Shown: positions 48,077 to 57,292 of the stretch, piece after piece
How positions within the stretch are numbered: position 1 is the first letter of the stretch
Layout: every line of letters starts with the position of its first letter
Source: Neobacillus niacini
GTDB taxonomy: Bacteria; Bacillota; Bacilli; Bacillales; Cytobacillaceae
Direction: 5' to 3'
DNA: 64,000 bases
Assembly (NCBI RefSeq): GCF_023715415.1
Contig: NZ_JAMBOB010000001.1
Coordinates: 1-64,000, forward strand
Made by a program: the position numbers and the translations under genes
Notes under the pieces: model-generated
What the model saw: only the letters and a program-made list of their open reading frames with translations
Told to the model about the DNA's origin: nothing
Databases searched by the model: none

Positions 48077-49540
48077 TTAGCCTTTAATAAAAACTGTTTT
48101 GGTTGTTGTAAAAAATTCTTTGGCTGCTTCCCCTTGTTCACGGGAATGCGAGCTGGATGCTTTCATTCCACCGAATGGAGCTTGCAATTCTACACCGGCC
48201 GTTTCATAGTTAACACGAACAAGACCTGCATCAATATCATCAATAAAAGTAAGGATTTTGCCGATATCTTTTGTAAAAATAGAAGCACTCAAACCAAATT
48301 CAGTATCATTCGCCACCTCAATACCTTCTTCAATTGTTTCTACTTTCATCAGAGCCAGGACAGGACCAAAAATTTCCTCTTTGGCAATCGTCATGCTTGA
48401 CGTTACATTGTCAAAAACCGTTGGAAGTACATAGAACCCTTGTTGAAACTCAGGTGAATTCGGAGTTTCACCGCCAACTAAAAGGTCTGCACCTTCTTCG
48501 ATTCCTTTTTGAATGTAATATCTTACTGTCTTGTACTGTTCTTCAGAAGCACAAGGTCCCATCCAAGACTCTGCGTCCAAACCGTTCCCGACTTTAATCT
48601 TTTTCACTTCTGCAACTAATTTATCTTTGAATTGATTATAAACACCGCTTTGAACAATAACACGGCTGCTACAGGTACATTTTTGACCAGTAGATTTAAG
48701 TCCCCCGCTTAGAACGGCAGCTACAGCCTGATCCAGATCAGCATCATTTGCTATAATAATCGGATTCTTCCCGCCCATTTCCAGCTGATATTTTGCTCCA
48801 CGGGCAGAAGCTGTTTGTCCAATTTTTTTACCAACTGAGTTTGAACCTGTAAATGTTACTGCTGCAACATCCGGATGTTCAGCAAGTCCTTGTCCAATAA
48901 CCGAACCTTTGCCTGTTATTAAATTAATAACACCATTTGGGAAACCTGCCTGTTCAAAGCACTCAAATACTTTAGCAGCCGTTACAGCAGCTTCCGTTGC
49001 TGGTTTCAGAACCACTGTGTTTCCATAAACTAGAGCCGGGGCTGCTTTCCAAATAGGGATTGCAACAGGGAAATTCCATGGTGTGATTGCACCAACGACA
49101 CCCAATGGTATATGTTTGCTAAACTGAAGTGCTCCACTATCTGATGCAGGAATAATATCCCCCATTTTTCTTGCACCTTCACCAGCATAATAGCGTAAAA
49201 TAGCGACACCGCGGGCCGTTTCTCCTTTTGCTTCAACCAAAGTTTTTCCCATTTCCCTTGTCATGGTTTCCGCTACTTCATCCAGATTTTTTTCTAGTAA
49301 ATCTGCAGCTTTATATAAGAGATTTCCTCTCTCAATTCCAGATAACTTTTTCCACGTTTTTTGTGCTTGCTTCGCAGCTAGAACCGCTGCATCTAGGTCT
49401 TCTCTAGTTGAGCTTTGAACATAACCAACCACTTCCCGGTTGGCTGGATTAATACTTGCCAATGTATCATTGGAGGAACCAACCTGCCATTGACCATTGA
49501 TATAGTTTAAAAATGTTTTAGTTTGAGATAAAGTTGCCAT
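48077..49540 (-). CDS. Alpha-ketoglutarate-semialdehyde dehydrogenase
   Basis: Oxidises 2,5-dioxopentanoate (alpha-KGSA) to alpha-ketoglutarate with NAD(P)+. It closely follows the Bacillus YcbD/GucD pattern throughout, including [37 protein letters not shown] and [14 protein letters not shown]. General base Glu lies in [10 protein letters not shown] (about 260), catalytic Cys in GQKCTCSSR (about 292). ATG 49540 is used, since an in-frame ATG two codons earlier is only 2 nt from AGGAGG. The neighbouring 2-keto-3-deoxy-acid dehydratase supplies its presumed substrate. Confidence 0.88.
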   Translation of the reverse strand: MATLSQTKTFLNYINGQWQVGSSNDTLASINPANREVVGYVQSSTREDLDAAVLAAKQAQKTWKKLSGIERGNLLYKAADLLEKNLDEVAETMTREMGKTLVEAKGETARGVAILRYYAGEGARKMGDIIPASDSGALQFSKHIPLGVVGAITPWNFPVAIPIWKAAPALVYGNTVVLKPATEAAVTAAKVFECFEQAGFPNGVINLITGKGSVIGQGLAEHPDVAAVTFTGSNSVGKKIGQTASARGAKYQLEMGGKNPIIIANDADLDQAVAAVLSGGLKSTGQKCTCSSRVIVQSGVYNQFKDKLVAEVKKIKVGNGLDAESWMGPCASEEQYKTVRYYIQKGIEEGADLLVGGETPNSPEFQQGFYVLPTVFDNVTSSMTIAKEEIFGPVLALMKVETIEEGIEVANDTEFGLSASIFTKDIGKILTFIDDIDAGLVRVNYETAGVELQAPFGGMKASSSHSREQGEAAKEFFTTTKTVFIKG

Positions 49541-49552
49541 GTTCATAACCTC

Positions 49553-50446
49553 CTAGTTTGTAATTTTTTCACTTTTATTTACTTGAACAGGGTTCCTTAA
49601 AACACCAATTCCACTAATCTCAATCTCAATGACATCTCCATCTGCGAGAGTAAAGTCCTCGCTAGGGACAATGCATGTGCCTGTTAACAATACTGTTCCA
49701 TCAAACACCACATTATCACGGCATAAAAAAGAAACTAATTCATCATATTTCCTTTTTAACTGTGATGTGTTTGCACTATCTTCAAAAACCTTGTTACTGT
49801 TGCGATAAATTCGACATGTAATCAGTAGATCATAAGGATCCTCGACCGTCTCTGCTAAACGAATACTAGGGCCAATAGAACATGAGTTTTTCCAAACTTT
49901 TGCCTGTGGCAGATATAATGGATTTTCACCCTCGATATCTCGACTGCTCATGTCATTTCCTATCGTATATCCAACAATTTTACCCTTACTGCTCAAAACC
50001 AGACCAAGTTCAGGTTCCGGAATCTGCCAGTTGGAATCAGTCCGTATATAAACAGGCGTATCTGGCCCTATCGTTCTACGTAAAGTTGATTTCAAAAATA
50101 TTTCTGGCCTTTCAGCTTCATAAACTTTGTCATATATGGATTGATTCGTTGTCGATTTTGATTCCAAGTTTCTTGCTTCTCGACTTTTTAAATAAGTAAC
50201 TCCAGAAGCCCACACTTCATCAGGGCGGATCGGTAACGTCAATTGAAGTTCTTCCAGTTTTTCTTCAATTGGAAGTGAATTTTGAATAACCTCTTGCACC
50301 AAAGATAAACATCCCTGATTTTTAGTTTCTGCTTCCTCCATAAGATGTATGAAACTATAATAAGGTAAAATATAAATTTGATCGCTGTTCGTTAGTGCAG
50401 CTAGTTGGTCTGCTTTTTGTTCGGATTTATAACATATTATTCTCAT
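49553..50446 (-). CDS. FAH-family 2-keto-3-deoxy-acid dehydratase (KdaD/AraD1 type)
   Basis: Predicted to dehydrate a 2-keto-3-deoxypentonate to alpha-ketoglutarate semialdehyde. The sequence resembles the archaeal 2-keto-3-deoxyarabinonate dehydratase family: EVWASGVTYLKSREAR, ERPEIFLKS and the metal site PEPELGLVL (Glu144, Glu146) with DMSSRD (Asp165), then ENPLYLPQAKVW and a C-terminal DGTVLLTGTCIVPSEDF. ATG 50446 is chosen because AAGGGTGA is 8 nt away; GTG 50458 would overlap it. Only 12 bp separate it from the semialdehyde dehydrogenase start. 297 residues. Confidence 0.85.
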   Translation of the reverse strand: MRIICYKSEQKADQLAALTNSDQIYILPYYSFIHLMEEAETKNQGCLSLVQEVIQNSLPIEEKLEELQLTLPIRPDEVWASGVTYLKSREARNLESKSTTNQSIYDKVYEAERPEIFLKSTLRRTIGPDTPVYIRTDSNWQIPEPELGLVLSSKGKIVGYTIGNDMSSRDIEGENPLYLPQAKVWKNSCSIGPSIRLAETVEDPYDLLITCRIYRNSNKVFEDSANTSQLKRKYDELVSFLCRDNVVFDGTVLLTGTCIVPSEDFTLADGDVIEIEISGIGVLRNPVQVNKSEKITN

Positions 50447-50458
50447 AAAAAATGTCAC

Positions 50459-50697
50459 CCTTCGATTTAAAATATAAAACTATTCTTAAATCAATTTAGG
50501 TTACCACAACCAATCACATAAAAAGGTGATGCCCTATTCCGTGGTACTCTTTATCTCGCAGGGGAGGGGTCTAGGGTAAATGTGCAAGATTCAAGTTATT
50601 TTACTTTTTTACTGAAACTCTAGGAGAAAAGGGACCAATTTATTTTAAATTGGCTAGAATTATCACTCTTATTTAATCGAATGCTATTATCCGAGAG
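50459..50697. other. Gap between the UxaA-type and KdaD-type genes
   Basis: No gene, terminator or clear promoter is recognised in these 240 bp. It could hold a promoter for the KdaD/KGSA dehydrogenase pair, since the rest of the operon is much tighter. Confidence 0.35.
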
Positions 50698-51873
50698 TTA
50701 GAAGGTAGGTCCAATTCTCCAAATGCCAAAATCGTTTTGCTTTAATATTTCTGCTTTTGTCAGTTTCCCTGAACAAACAGAAATGATTTCCTCAAGAATT
50801 CTGTCTCCAACAGAATCAATTGTTTCTATTCCTTCAATGATTGTACCTGCATTTAGATCAATATTATCATTCATTTTTTCATAAAGATGGCTGTTTGTAC
50901 TGATCTTAATAACTGGGGCAATAGGTGAACCTGTGGGTGTTCCACGGCCAGTTGTAAATAATACGATTTGTGCACCGCCAGCTGTCATCCCTGTCAGCTG
51001 TTCAATATCCTGCCCTGGTGTATCCATCCAGACAAGACCTTTTTTAGTAGGCTTTTCTGCATAAGCTATTATTTCTTGAAGAGGGCTGGTTCCTGCTTTA
51101 TTGGCTGCACCTAAAGATTTCTCCTCAAGGGTGCTTAGTCCGCCCTTTTTATTTCCTGGACTTGGGTTACCGGTACGGATATCTACTCCCATGCTAAAGG
51201 CACGTTTTTCCATATTGTTAATAATCTCATAAACTGTCTTTGAAACCTGTGGACTCACCGCACGTTGTGCCAATAAATGTTCTGCTCCGATTAACTCTGT
51301 AGTTTCAGCTAAAATAGCTGTTCCACCATGTTCGACAATTAAGTCACTGACTCTCCCAACAGCAGGATTTGCAGAAAGACCGGAGCAGGCATCAGATCCA
51401 CCGCATTCTGTTCCTACAATAAGTTCACTGAGTTCACAAGGCTCACGTCTTTGTTCCGAAGCTTTTTGAACCATTCTGGCAGCAAGCTTCGCTCCCTTAC
51501 ATATAGCATCCAACGTACCACCCTCATCTTGAATGGAAACTAATTCAACAGGCTTCCCCGATTTAGCTAACTCACTAGCGACACTTTTTGCCTGATGGGT
51601 TTCACAGCCAAGTCCTAAAACAATAACGCCATAGATATTTGGATTTGCTCCAATTCCATAATATGTCCGAAAGGTTTGTTCATAGTCATCACCTACCTGG
51701 GCACAACCATGCTGATGAACAAATGAAACGGTGCCATGCACTAATTTCGTGATTTGCATGGCTGCTTGGGTCGCACAAGTAATGGTTGGTAGAATCAATA
51801 CATGGTTACGAATTCCAACACTTCCATCGGGTCTCTTGTATCCCATAAATGTTTGCTTATTGATTTTGTCCAA
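50698..51873 (-). CDS. UxaA-type dehydratase, large (C-terminal) subunit
   Basis: Altronate/galactarate-dehydratase family catalytic part (391 residues). Fe-binding type Cys/Gly motif GTECGGSDACSGLSANPAVG (about 153-172), early HQHGCAQVGDD, and GLGCETHQA. In UxaA this region is fused to an N-terminal SAF domain; here that domain is the separate preceding gene. The start is TTG 51873 after AAGGGGAG, overlapping the small-subunit stop by 17 bp, so the two are translationally coupled. It eliminates water from an acid sugar to a 2-keto-3-deoxy acid. Confidence 0.9.
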   Translation of the reverse strand: MDKINKQTFMGYKRPDGSVGIRNHVLILPTITCATQAAMQITKLVHGTVSFVHQHGCAQVGDDYEQTFRTYYGIGANPNIYGVIVLGLGCETHQAKSVASELAKSGKPVELVSIQDEGGTLDAICKGAKLAARMVQKASEQRREPCELSELIVGTECGGSDACSGLSANPAVGRVSDLIVEHGGTAILAETTELIGAEHLLAQRAVSPQVSKTVYEIINNMEKRAFSMGVDIRTGNPSPGNKKGGLSTLEEKSLGAANKAGTSPLQEIIAYAEKPTKKGLVWMDTPGQDIEQLTGMTAGGAQIVLFTTGRGTPTGSPIAPVIKISTNSHLYEKMNDNIDLNAGTIIEGIETIDSVGDRILEEIISVCSGKLTKAEILKQNDFGIWRIGPTF

Positions 51874-52168
51874 TTTGATCTCCCCTTCCTCGGTTACCTT
51901 CTAAATTATGGATATGAACATGCTCTCCAGGCTCAATCTTTCTCATCGACCGTCCAATAATTTCTCCATACTTTACTACATAGTCAGCATTGCAAATCGT
52001 TTTAATCGCAAATTTATGACCAAACTGGATGGTATCTTTTACTATTATTTCATAATCCCCCGTTGGATCAGTGACTAAAACAGTTACTTCAGATGGAATC
52101 TCTTCTAATGCTACAGCCACATTGTCTTTTGCATTTAATACAACAAAATTGAAATTTGTTTTTGTCAT
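51857..52168 (-). CDS. UxaA-type dehydratase, small (SAF domain) subunit
   Basis: A 103-residue SAF-domain protein equal to the N-terminus of UxaA/GarD: NFVVLNAKDNVAVALEEI (about 6-23) and FGHKFAIKTICNADYVVKYGEIIG (about 49-72). These small partners are needed for dehydration with the large subunit. RBS AGAGGGTG; its 3' end overlaps the large-subunit gene. Confidence 0.9.
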   Translation of the reverse strand: MTKTNFNFVVLNAKDNVAVALEEIPSEVTVLVTDPTGDYEIIVKDTIQFGHKFAIKTICNADYVVKYGEIIGRSMRKIEPGEHVHIHNLEGNRGRGDQIGQNQ

Positions 52169-52188
52169 AGGTTCACCCTCTTAAACTA

Positions 52189-53349
52189 TTAAAGAATCCC
52201 GTTATATGCGTTTTCAATAATTTCTTTTATATCTTTAGGGCTGGTTAGTCTCGGATTTATTAACACATTTCCACTTCTCATTGAGTCTTCAACCAGCTTT
52301 GGAAGTAAATCTAAAGTTACACCAAGCTCTTTAATATTCGAAGGAATATTTAGAGATTGATTTAATCTAATAACAGCCTCTATGGCTAATTCTGCTGCTT
52401 GTTTAACAGGAACACCATCTGTTTTTTCTCCTAATGCCTTTGCGATGTTTGCCATCCTCTCAGGGCATGCTGGCAAATTATATTTCATTACGAATGGTAA
52501 AAGCGTAGCATTGGCAATTCCGTGAGGAACATTAAATACACCGCTGAAAGTATGTGAAATAGCATGAACATTTCCTAAACGTGACTGAGAAAATGCTGCT
52601 GCGGCCAGCATGGAAGCAACTAGCATTTTTTCCCTGCTCTCAAAATCTGTCCCGGCGAAATATGCTTTCTCAATATTTTCTCCAATCATTTCAATGGCGT
52701 GAAGGGCAAAAGCTTCACTGGCAAAATTTGAAGTTTTAGATGTGTAGGATTCAATCGCATGTGTCAATGCATCCATCCCGGTTGCAGCGGTAACGCCCAT
52801 TGGTAGATTAATAGTGAGTTCAGCATCAAGAATGGCATATTTAGGATAAAGATAAGGACTAATTACGGCTGCTTTAAAATGTGTTTTTGTGTTCGTAACG
52901 ATTGTTGATGAAGTGACTTCACTTCCCGTTCCAGAAGTAGTTGGTACAGCAATAAGCGGAAGTCCCTCATTTGGTATCTTTCCAACTCCTTCATAATCGA
53001 TAATTTCACCGGAGTTATTTGCCATAACAGCAATTCCCTTAGCGGCATCAATGCTACTTCCACCACCTACCGCTAACACACTATCAGGGTTATAATCTCT
53101 TAATTTTTTTACACCTTCCATAATATTTTCACAACTTGGATTGGGTATAACCTCATCATAAATTTCAAATTGGATGGAAGATTCATTCAATGAACTTTCA
53201 ATTGTTTGAAGAATTCCGGCATTTATTACGCCTTTATCCGTTACAATAAATACTTTCTTATATCCTAATGAATGTAATAAATCGCCAACTTTTTTAGCCA
53301 ATCCTCTCTCAGCACGAATCATTGTTGGCATATAAAAATTAAAATTCAT
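52189..53349 (-). CDS. Iron-containing alcohol dehydrogenase
   Basis: A 386-residue group III dehydrogenase. Nucleotide site GGGSSIDAAKGIAV (about 92-105), PTTSGTGSEVTSS, and metal His in DALTHAIESYTS and ISHTFSGVFNVPHGIAN. RBS AGAGGGGA. It is the first structural gene of the acid-sugar operon, 20 bp before the UxaA small subunit. It probably oxidises or reduces the pathway's sugar or hydroxy acid; substrate inferred. It is only distantly related to the Fe-dehydrogenase at 30248. Confidence 0.92.
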   Translation of the reverse strand: MNFNFYMPTMIRAERGLAKKVGDLLHSLGYKKVFIVTDKGVINAGILQTIESSLNESSIQFEIYDEVIPNPSCENIMEGVKKLRDYNPDSVLAVGGGSSIDAAKGIAVMANNSGEIIDYEGVGKIPNEGLPLIAVPTTSGTGSEVTSSTIVTNTKTHFKAAVISPYLYPKYAILDAELTINLPMGVTAATGMDALTHAIESYTSKTSNFASEAFALHAIEMIGENIEKAYFAGTDFESREKMLVASMLAAAAFSQSRLGNVHAISHTFSGVFNVPHGIANATLLPFVMKYNLPACPERMANIAKALGEKTDGVPVKQAAELAIEAVIRLNQSLNIPSNIKELGVTLDLLPKLVEDSMRSGNVLINPRLTSPKDIKEIIENAYNGIL

Positions 53350-53371
53350 GAAAATCCCCTCTTATTCGTAA

Positions 53372-53385
53372 ATTGGTCAACCAAT
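53372..53385. promoter_or_regulatory. Palindromic operator ATTGGTCAACCAAT
   Basis: A perfect 14-bp palindrome 22 bp upstream of the Fe-dehydrogenase start. It is identical to the one at 61893, and a TGGTCAACC core occurs at 54181. The TGGT-N-ACCA form is typical of FadR-type GntR operators. It is likely bound by the adjacent GntR. Confidence 0.65.
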
Positions 53386-53410
53386 ATAAAGAAAAAAATT
53401 AAAGGGAATT

Positions 53411-54133
53411 TTACTTCCCCATTCCTTCTTTGTTTATCTCTTCAATAAGTCTTCGGGTTGCATCACCCATATGTTTTTTCATAGCTATTTCAGCTTTTTC
53501 CGGATCATGGTCTGCAAGTGCAACATAAATATCATAATGGTCTTCATAAGAAAAGGTCGTATTAGGAGCCACATCGATTACCGTTTTAATCCATGTTCTT
53601 AAAAGTGATTGCAAGCTTAATAGCACACTTTTTAGTGCGGAATTTTTAGCCATTTCGGCCAATTTCACATGGAAAGCAATATCTAGCTCTACAAAATCTG
53701 ATTTGGTTGAAACTTTAAGTTTTTCTAATATAGACCATAACTCATTTAATTCTTCCTCGGTGCCACGCTCAGCAGCATATTTTACGATTGCTATCTCGAT
53801 ATCATGTCTTGCTTCAATGACATCCATTGTATGTTTTTGCCCTAGTAGTAATCCCCATTCAATTGTTTCAAGCAATAGCCCTGAGTCTGCCTTTGTTAAG
53901 TAGGTTCCATCTCCTTGCTTAACTTCCAGAATTCCCAAGACATTAAGGACTTTAACAGCTTCCCTAATGGATGAACGACCTACATTTAACGCTTCCTGAA
54001 GCTGGCGTTCAGTTGGAAGCTTTTCTCCAGGTTGTATGCTTCCGGAAAAAATAAAATCTAGTAATCTTCGTGTAAGTTCTATGACGATAGGGTCTTTTTT
54101 AATTGGCTCAAATTCAAACTTACTTTTTTGCAT
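53411..54133 (-). CDS. GntR-family regulator (FadR/FCD type)
   Basis: A 240-residue regulator. The winged helix occupies about 12-82 (LPTERQLQEALNVGRSSIREAVKVLNVLG) and the helical FCD effector domain about 90-235 (EARHDIEIAIVKYA, HVKLAEMAKNSAL). It precedes the Fe-dehydrogenase/UxaA genes by 61 bp and probably represses them and itself through TGGTCAACC operators until a sugar acid binds. RBS AGAAGG. Confidence 0.93.
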   Translation of the reverse strand: MQKSKFEFEPIKKDPIVIELTRRLLDFIFSGSIQPGEKLPTERQLQEALNVGRSSIREAVKVLNVLGILEVKQGDGTYLTKADSGLLLETIEWGLLLGQKHTMDVIEARHDIEIAIVKYAAERGTEEELNELWSILEKLKVSTKSDFVELDIAFHVKLAEMAKNSALKSVLLSLQSLLRTWIKTVIDVAPNTTFSYEDHYDIYVALADHDPEKAEIAMKKHMGDATRRLIEEINKEGMGK

Positions 54134-54180
54134 ATATATTTACCTTCTCTCATTAATATAACAGTACCAAATTTATAAAA

Positions 54181-54189
54181 TGGTCAACC
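54181..54189. promoter_or_regulatory. TGGTCAACC operator core upstream of the GntR gene
   Basis: The central 9 bp of the 14-bp palindrome seen at 53372 and 61893, 48 bp upstream of the regulator start, with one arm mismatched. It fits autoregulation. Confidence 0.45.
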
Positions 54190-54304
54190 TATAGATGTAG
54201 TTTATTCAATGTATCACTTAAATACAAGGGAAATTCAGAAAAGTTTACATTTTTAATGGTTAAAGGTATGTTAATGAGATCCTCCAAGTGAAGTAAAAAG
54301 AAAG

Positions 54305-54342
54305 GAACCACTTTTTAGGTAAAAACCATATAAAAGTGGTTC
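54305..54342 (-). terminator. Terminator of the ABC-SDR-DUF296-RraA operon
   Basis: 11-bp stem GAACCACTTTT / AAAAGTGGTTC followed on the - strand by CTTTCTTTTTAC, 43 bp past the RraA stop. Confidence 0.75.
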
Positions 54343-54384
54343 TGTATTTATTTTAAGAATTATATTCCCTTTAGATAATTAATC

Positions 54385-55119
54385 CTAATTCCCTAGTCTA
54401 TTAAGGGTCTCATCAGGTTCATATCCAAGTGCCTCATAGTGCGCTGCGCGAATCTTTTGGTCTGCTTCTAATATTGCCTTTGCAAATTTCAAAACATCTT
54501 CAGCCTTATCTCTAGGAATGACTAAAACACCATCATCATCGGCACAAACAATATCCCCAGGTACAACCGTTACGCCTGCACAATTTACTGGTACTTGTAC
54601 TCCATCACTTTTCATTCTTCCAGACACATGGTGATAGGTACGTTTTGTACAAAATGCATTTACCTCTTCCAAATTACACTCGTAAGAATCACGGCAGCCT
54701 CCATCAACAACTGCACCAACCATTCCCCAAAGGTGATATTTCATCATGTTTTCAGATCCGAGAAGTCCTCCTGGATATCCACCCATATCAACAACCAATA
54801 CATGATCGGTTAAATCCTCATTTTTCATTCTGCCCATAAAGGAATAAATATCTGAACAATATTTGTTATTTTGATCTAAGTACTCTTCAACTGTTTCGCA
54901 TGGCTTCTCAAATGTTTCATCAGCACGGGCTAATTTAACCGTCCAAGCAAAACCATAAAATGAAATTCCAGGACGGATTGGACGCATCTCGGTTGACATG
55001 GATCCTTTGTTTACTAACCCTAAGGCATCCATTCCATCTGATAAATCTGCTAATCTTACTTTTCTAAGTTCATTCAATAATGCTCTATCTTTTTCAGTTA
55101 CAGTTAAAGTTGTTGTCAT
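54385..55119 (-). CDS. RraA-superfamily aldolase/decarboxylase
   Basis: The 244-residue protein belongs to the RraA/HMG-CHA aldolase fold. The active-site pair is present: GMVGAVVDGGCRDSYECN with Arg143 and Asp144, and a later CADDDGVLVIP metal loop. Bacillaceae lack RNase E, so the RraA name reflects fold, not function; a pyruvate-forming aldolase or oxaloacetate-decarboxylase-like activity on a sugar-derived acid is more likely. Last gene of the operon with ABC importer, SDR and DUF296. RBS GGGAGAG. A paralogue starts at 63432. Confidence 0.85.
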   Translation of the reverse strand: MTTTLTVTEKDRALLNELRKVRLADLSDGMDALGLVNKGSMSTEMRPIRPGISFYGFAWTVKLARADETFEKPCETVEEYLDQNNKYCSDIYSFMGRMKNEDLTDHVLVVDMGGYPGGLLGSENMMKYHLWGMVGAVVDGGCRDSYECNLEEVNAFCTKRTYHHVSGRMKSDGVQVPVNCAGVTVVPGDIVCADDDGVLVIPRDKAEDVLKFAKAILEADQKIRAAHYEALGYEPDETLNRLGN

Positions 55120-55177
55120 GTTTTTTCTCTCCCTTTATATGAATAATATTTTTAAAATATATGTTCTTGTTTCTTTA

Positions 55178-55621
55178 TTAATTTTTATGATCTAAGTAAA
55201 CAACACCATGTTCATTTTTCACTCGGTGAATGTTTAAATCTTTCATTTCTGCAAGAATGATTTCCGCTAAAAATAATACTTCAGTACCTTCCTCAAGGTG
55301 GCCAACATACGTTCCTTCTTTATCTTTAGCGACAATATGAATATGTGGATCACCATCAATAACATTTCCTGAAAGAGAACCTAATTCAATTGGTCCATTT
55401 CCTTGTATGGTTATAAATTTATCCTCAGAGGTTGGTCCCATGCTTGTAGGCAAGTGATAAACTAGCTTTTGCATTGACCCTACAGCACCAAAAAGTACTG
55501 CATTTTTAATACCTTCCTCTTTTAATCGATCACGGATACCCTCAAGTAAAAGATCTCCTCTTGATAGATTTATTACAATAACTCTACCAATTCCTTCTCC
55601 AAAAAACAGATTACTTGACAT
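55178..55621 (-). CDS. PPC/DUF296-domain protein
   Basis: A 147-residue PPC (DUF296) domain protein. The conserved metal-type His triad is present: GDPHIHIV (His93, His95) and YVGHLEEG (His108). Plant PPC domains bind DNA as AT-hook partners, but bacterial stand-alone copies lack AT-hooks and resemble small metal-dependent enzymes; function is unproven. Its position between the SDR and RraA genes (23 and 58 bp) suggests a pathway step. RBS AGGAGG. Confidence 0.82.
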   Translation of the reverse strand: MSSNLFFGEGIGRVIVINLSRGDLLLEGIRDRLKEEGIKNAVLFGAVGSMQKLVYHLPTSMGPTSEDKFITIQGNGPIELGSLSGNVIDGDPHIHIVAKDKEGTYVGHLEEGTEVLFLAEIILAEMKDLNIHRVKNEHGVVYLDHKN

Positions 55622-55644
55622 AACGTTCCTCCTAGAAATTTATT

Positions 55645-56385
55645 TTAAAGAGTGAATCCTCCATCAACCACAACAGTTTGGCCTGTAATAAAATCACCTC
55701 CCTGAATGATAGCACTTGCCATTTCTGCAACATCTTCCGGAGTAGCTACTCTGCCCAATGGAGTTCCATCACTATATTTTTTAATATGATCTTCCTGTCC
55801 TTCAACCCATCGGGTCTGAACAATACCTGGAGCAATCGAATTCACCCTAACTTCAGGAGCAAAAACATGGGCAAGTGATTTGGTTAAGCTAATTCCAGCT
55901 GCTTTTGAAGCCGAATAGGCAATGGAACTTCCCATACCGTTAAAACCAGCAATTGAGGTAATATTAATAATGCACCCATTATTTCTTTTAAGTTCTTCTT
56001 GACAGCAGCGGCTGGTATAAAATGCCCCTTTTACATTTACATTAAAGGCATTGTCCCAATATTCATCTAACAAGCCATTTAAATCCTCTAAGGCAACATA
56101 ATTAGTTGTACCAGCATTGTTTACTAAAATATCGACTTTTCCAAAATCATCGATTACTCTCTTGCACATTTCTTCTACTTCAATGGAATTAGAAACATTT
56201 GCTTGGTAGATTTCTCCTTGCACTCCCAGTTTCTTCACTTCATCGATCGTCTTTTGAGCTTCTAAGAGAGATTTGGAATAATTAATAGCGATGTTTACTC
56301 CATTACTTGCTAATTTAAGTGCTATTGCTCGACCAATACCGGTACTTCCACCAGTAATAATGGCCGTTCTTCCTTTTAAATCCAT
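55645..56385 (-). CDS. SDR-family oxidoreductase
   Basis: Classical short-chain dehydrogenase of 246 residues. Cofactor motif TGGSTGIG (11-18), NNAG (about 89-92), catalytic Ser in NITSIAG and YSASK (Tyr and Lys about 155-159), and C-terminal GQTVVVDGGF. Rossmann NAD(P)-linked reduction or oxidation of a sugar-derived hydroxy acid is expected. RBS AAAGGGGGG. It links importer permeases to the DUF296 and RraA genes. Confidence 0.93.
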   Translation of the reverse strand: MDLKGRTAIITGGSTGIGRAIALKLASNGVNIAINYSKSLLEAQKTIDEVKKLGVQGEIYQANVSNSIEVEEMCKRVIDDFGKVDILVNNAGTTNYVALEDLNGLLDEYWDNAFNVNVKGAFYTSRCCQEELKRNNGCIINITSIAGFNGMGSSIAYSASKAAGISLTKSLAHVFAPEVRVNSIAPGIVQTRWVEGQEDHIKKYSDGTPLGRVATPEDVAEMASAIIQGGDFITGQTVVVDGGFTL

Positions 56386-56439
56386 ACCTGCTTCCCCCCT
56401 TTTTTATAAAATTGGCTCTATTAAACTTGGTTGTCCATC

Positions 56440-57279
56440 TTATTTAATTCCAGTAGTTGCAATCCCCTCAATTAGTAGCTTTTGGAATGCAATAAAGAAG
56501 ATGAATATAGGAATTAGCGATAAAATAGACATTGCAAACATGGCACCCCACATTGAATCACCAGTTGCATCAAGGAAACCTCGTAATGCTAAAGTTACGG
56601 TCCACAACTTTGGATTACTTAGATAGATAAATTGACTGAAGAAATCATTCCAAGTCCATATAAAAGTAAAGATTGCCGTAGTAACAATGGCAGGAAGCAT
56701 TAGTGGAAATATAATTCTTGAAAAGATTTGTATATGACCACAACCATCAACTCTTGCAGCTTCGTCTAAGCCCTTTGGAATCCCACGAATAAATTGGACC
56801 ATTAAAAAGATAAAAAATGCTTGTGTAGCAAAAAACTTAGGTACAATCAATGGGAGGAATGTATTAACCCACTCCAATTTATTAAATAAAATATATTGAG
56901 GAATTAAAACAACATCATGAGGTAACATAATTGATCCAAACATAAGAGCAAAAAGTAATTTTTTGAATGAAAAATCAAGTCGTGCAAACGCATACGCAGC
57001 CAAGGAACAGGATATTAGATTCCCAATGATACTTAATCCGACCACAATAAACGAGTTTTTAAAGAATGTTGCAAATGTAAAACCAGATGTCCCTTCCCAG
57101 CCTTTAAAATAATTATCCAATGTTATTTGTGATGGCCATAGTCCCAATTCTTTGAAGATCATCGTGTCAGGTTTCAGTGAACTACTCAGCATCCAAAGCA
57201 AAGGATAAATCATGATTAAAGCACCTATTAGTAATAAGACAAATTTCCCTGCAGCCCAATATGGTGTTGCTTTTTGCAA
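56440..57279 (-). CDS. Carbohydrate ABC permease (MalG type)
   Basis: A 279-residue, six-helix CUT1 subunit. The EAA loop is GLDEAARVDGCGHIQIFSRI, and the tail LIEGIATTGIK is typical of MalG. The start is TTG 57279 behind GGGGTGAG. It lies 13 bp after the partner permease. Confidence 0.95.
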   Translation of the reverse strand: MQKATPYWAAGKFVLLLIGALIMIYPLLWMLSSSLKPDTMIFKELGLWPSQITLDNYFKGWEGTSGFTFATFFKNSFIVVGLSIIGNLISCSLAAYAFARLDFSFKKLLFALMFGSIMLPHDVVLIPQYILFNKLEWVNTFLPLIVPKFFATQAFFIFLMVQFIRGIPKGLDEAARVDGCGHIQIFSRIIFPLMLPAIVTTAIFTFIWTWNDFFSQFIYLSNPKLWTVTLALRGFLDATGDSMWGAMFAMSILSLIPIFIFFIAFQKLLIEGIATTGIK

Positions 57280-57292
57280 TCTAGCTCACCCC

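Noticed and set aside
54385..55119. Assignment as RNase E inhibitor RraA
   Set aside because: Bacillaceae have no RNase E, and the active-site Arg-Asp of the aldolase branch is conserved; an enzyme is more likely.
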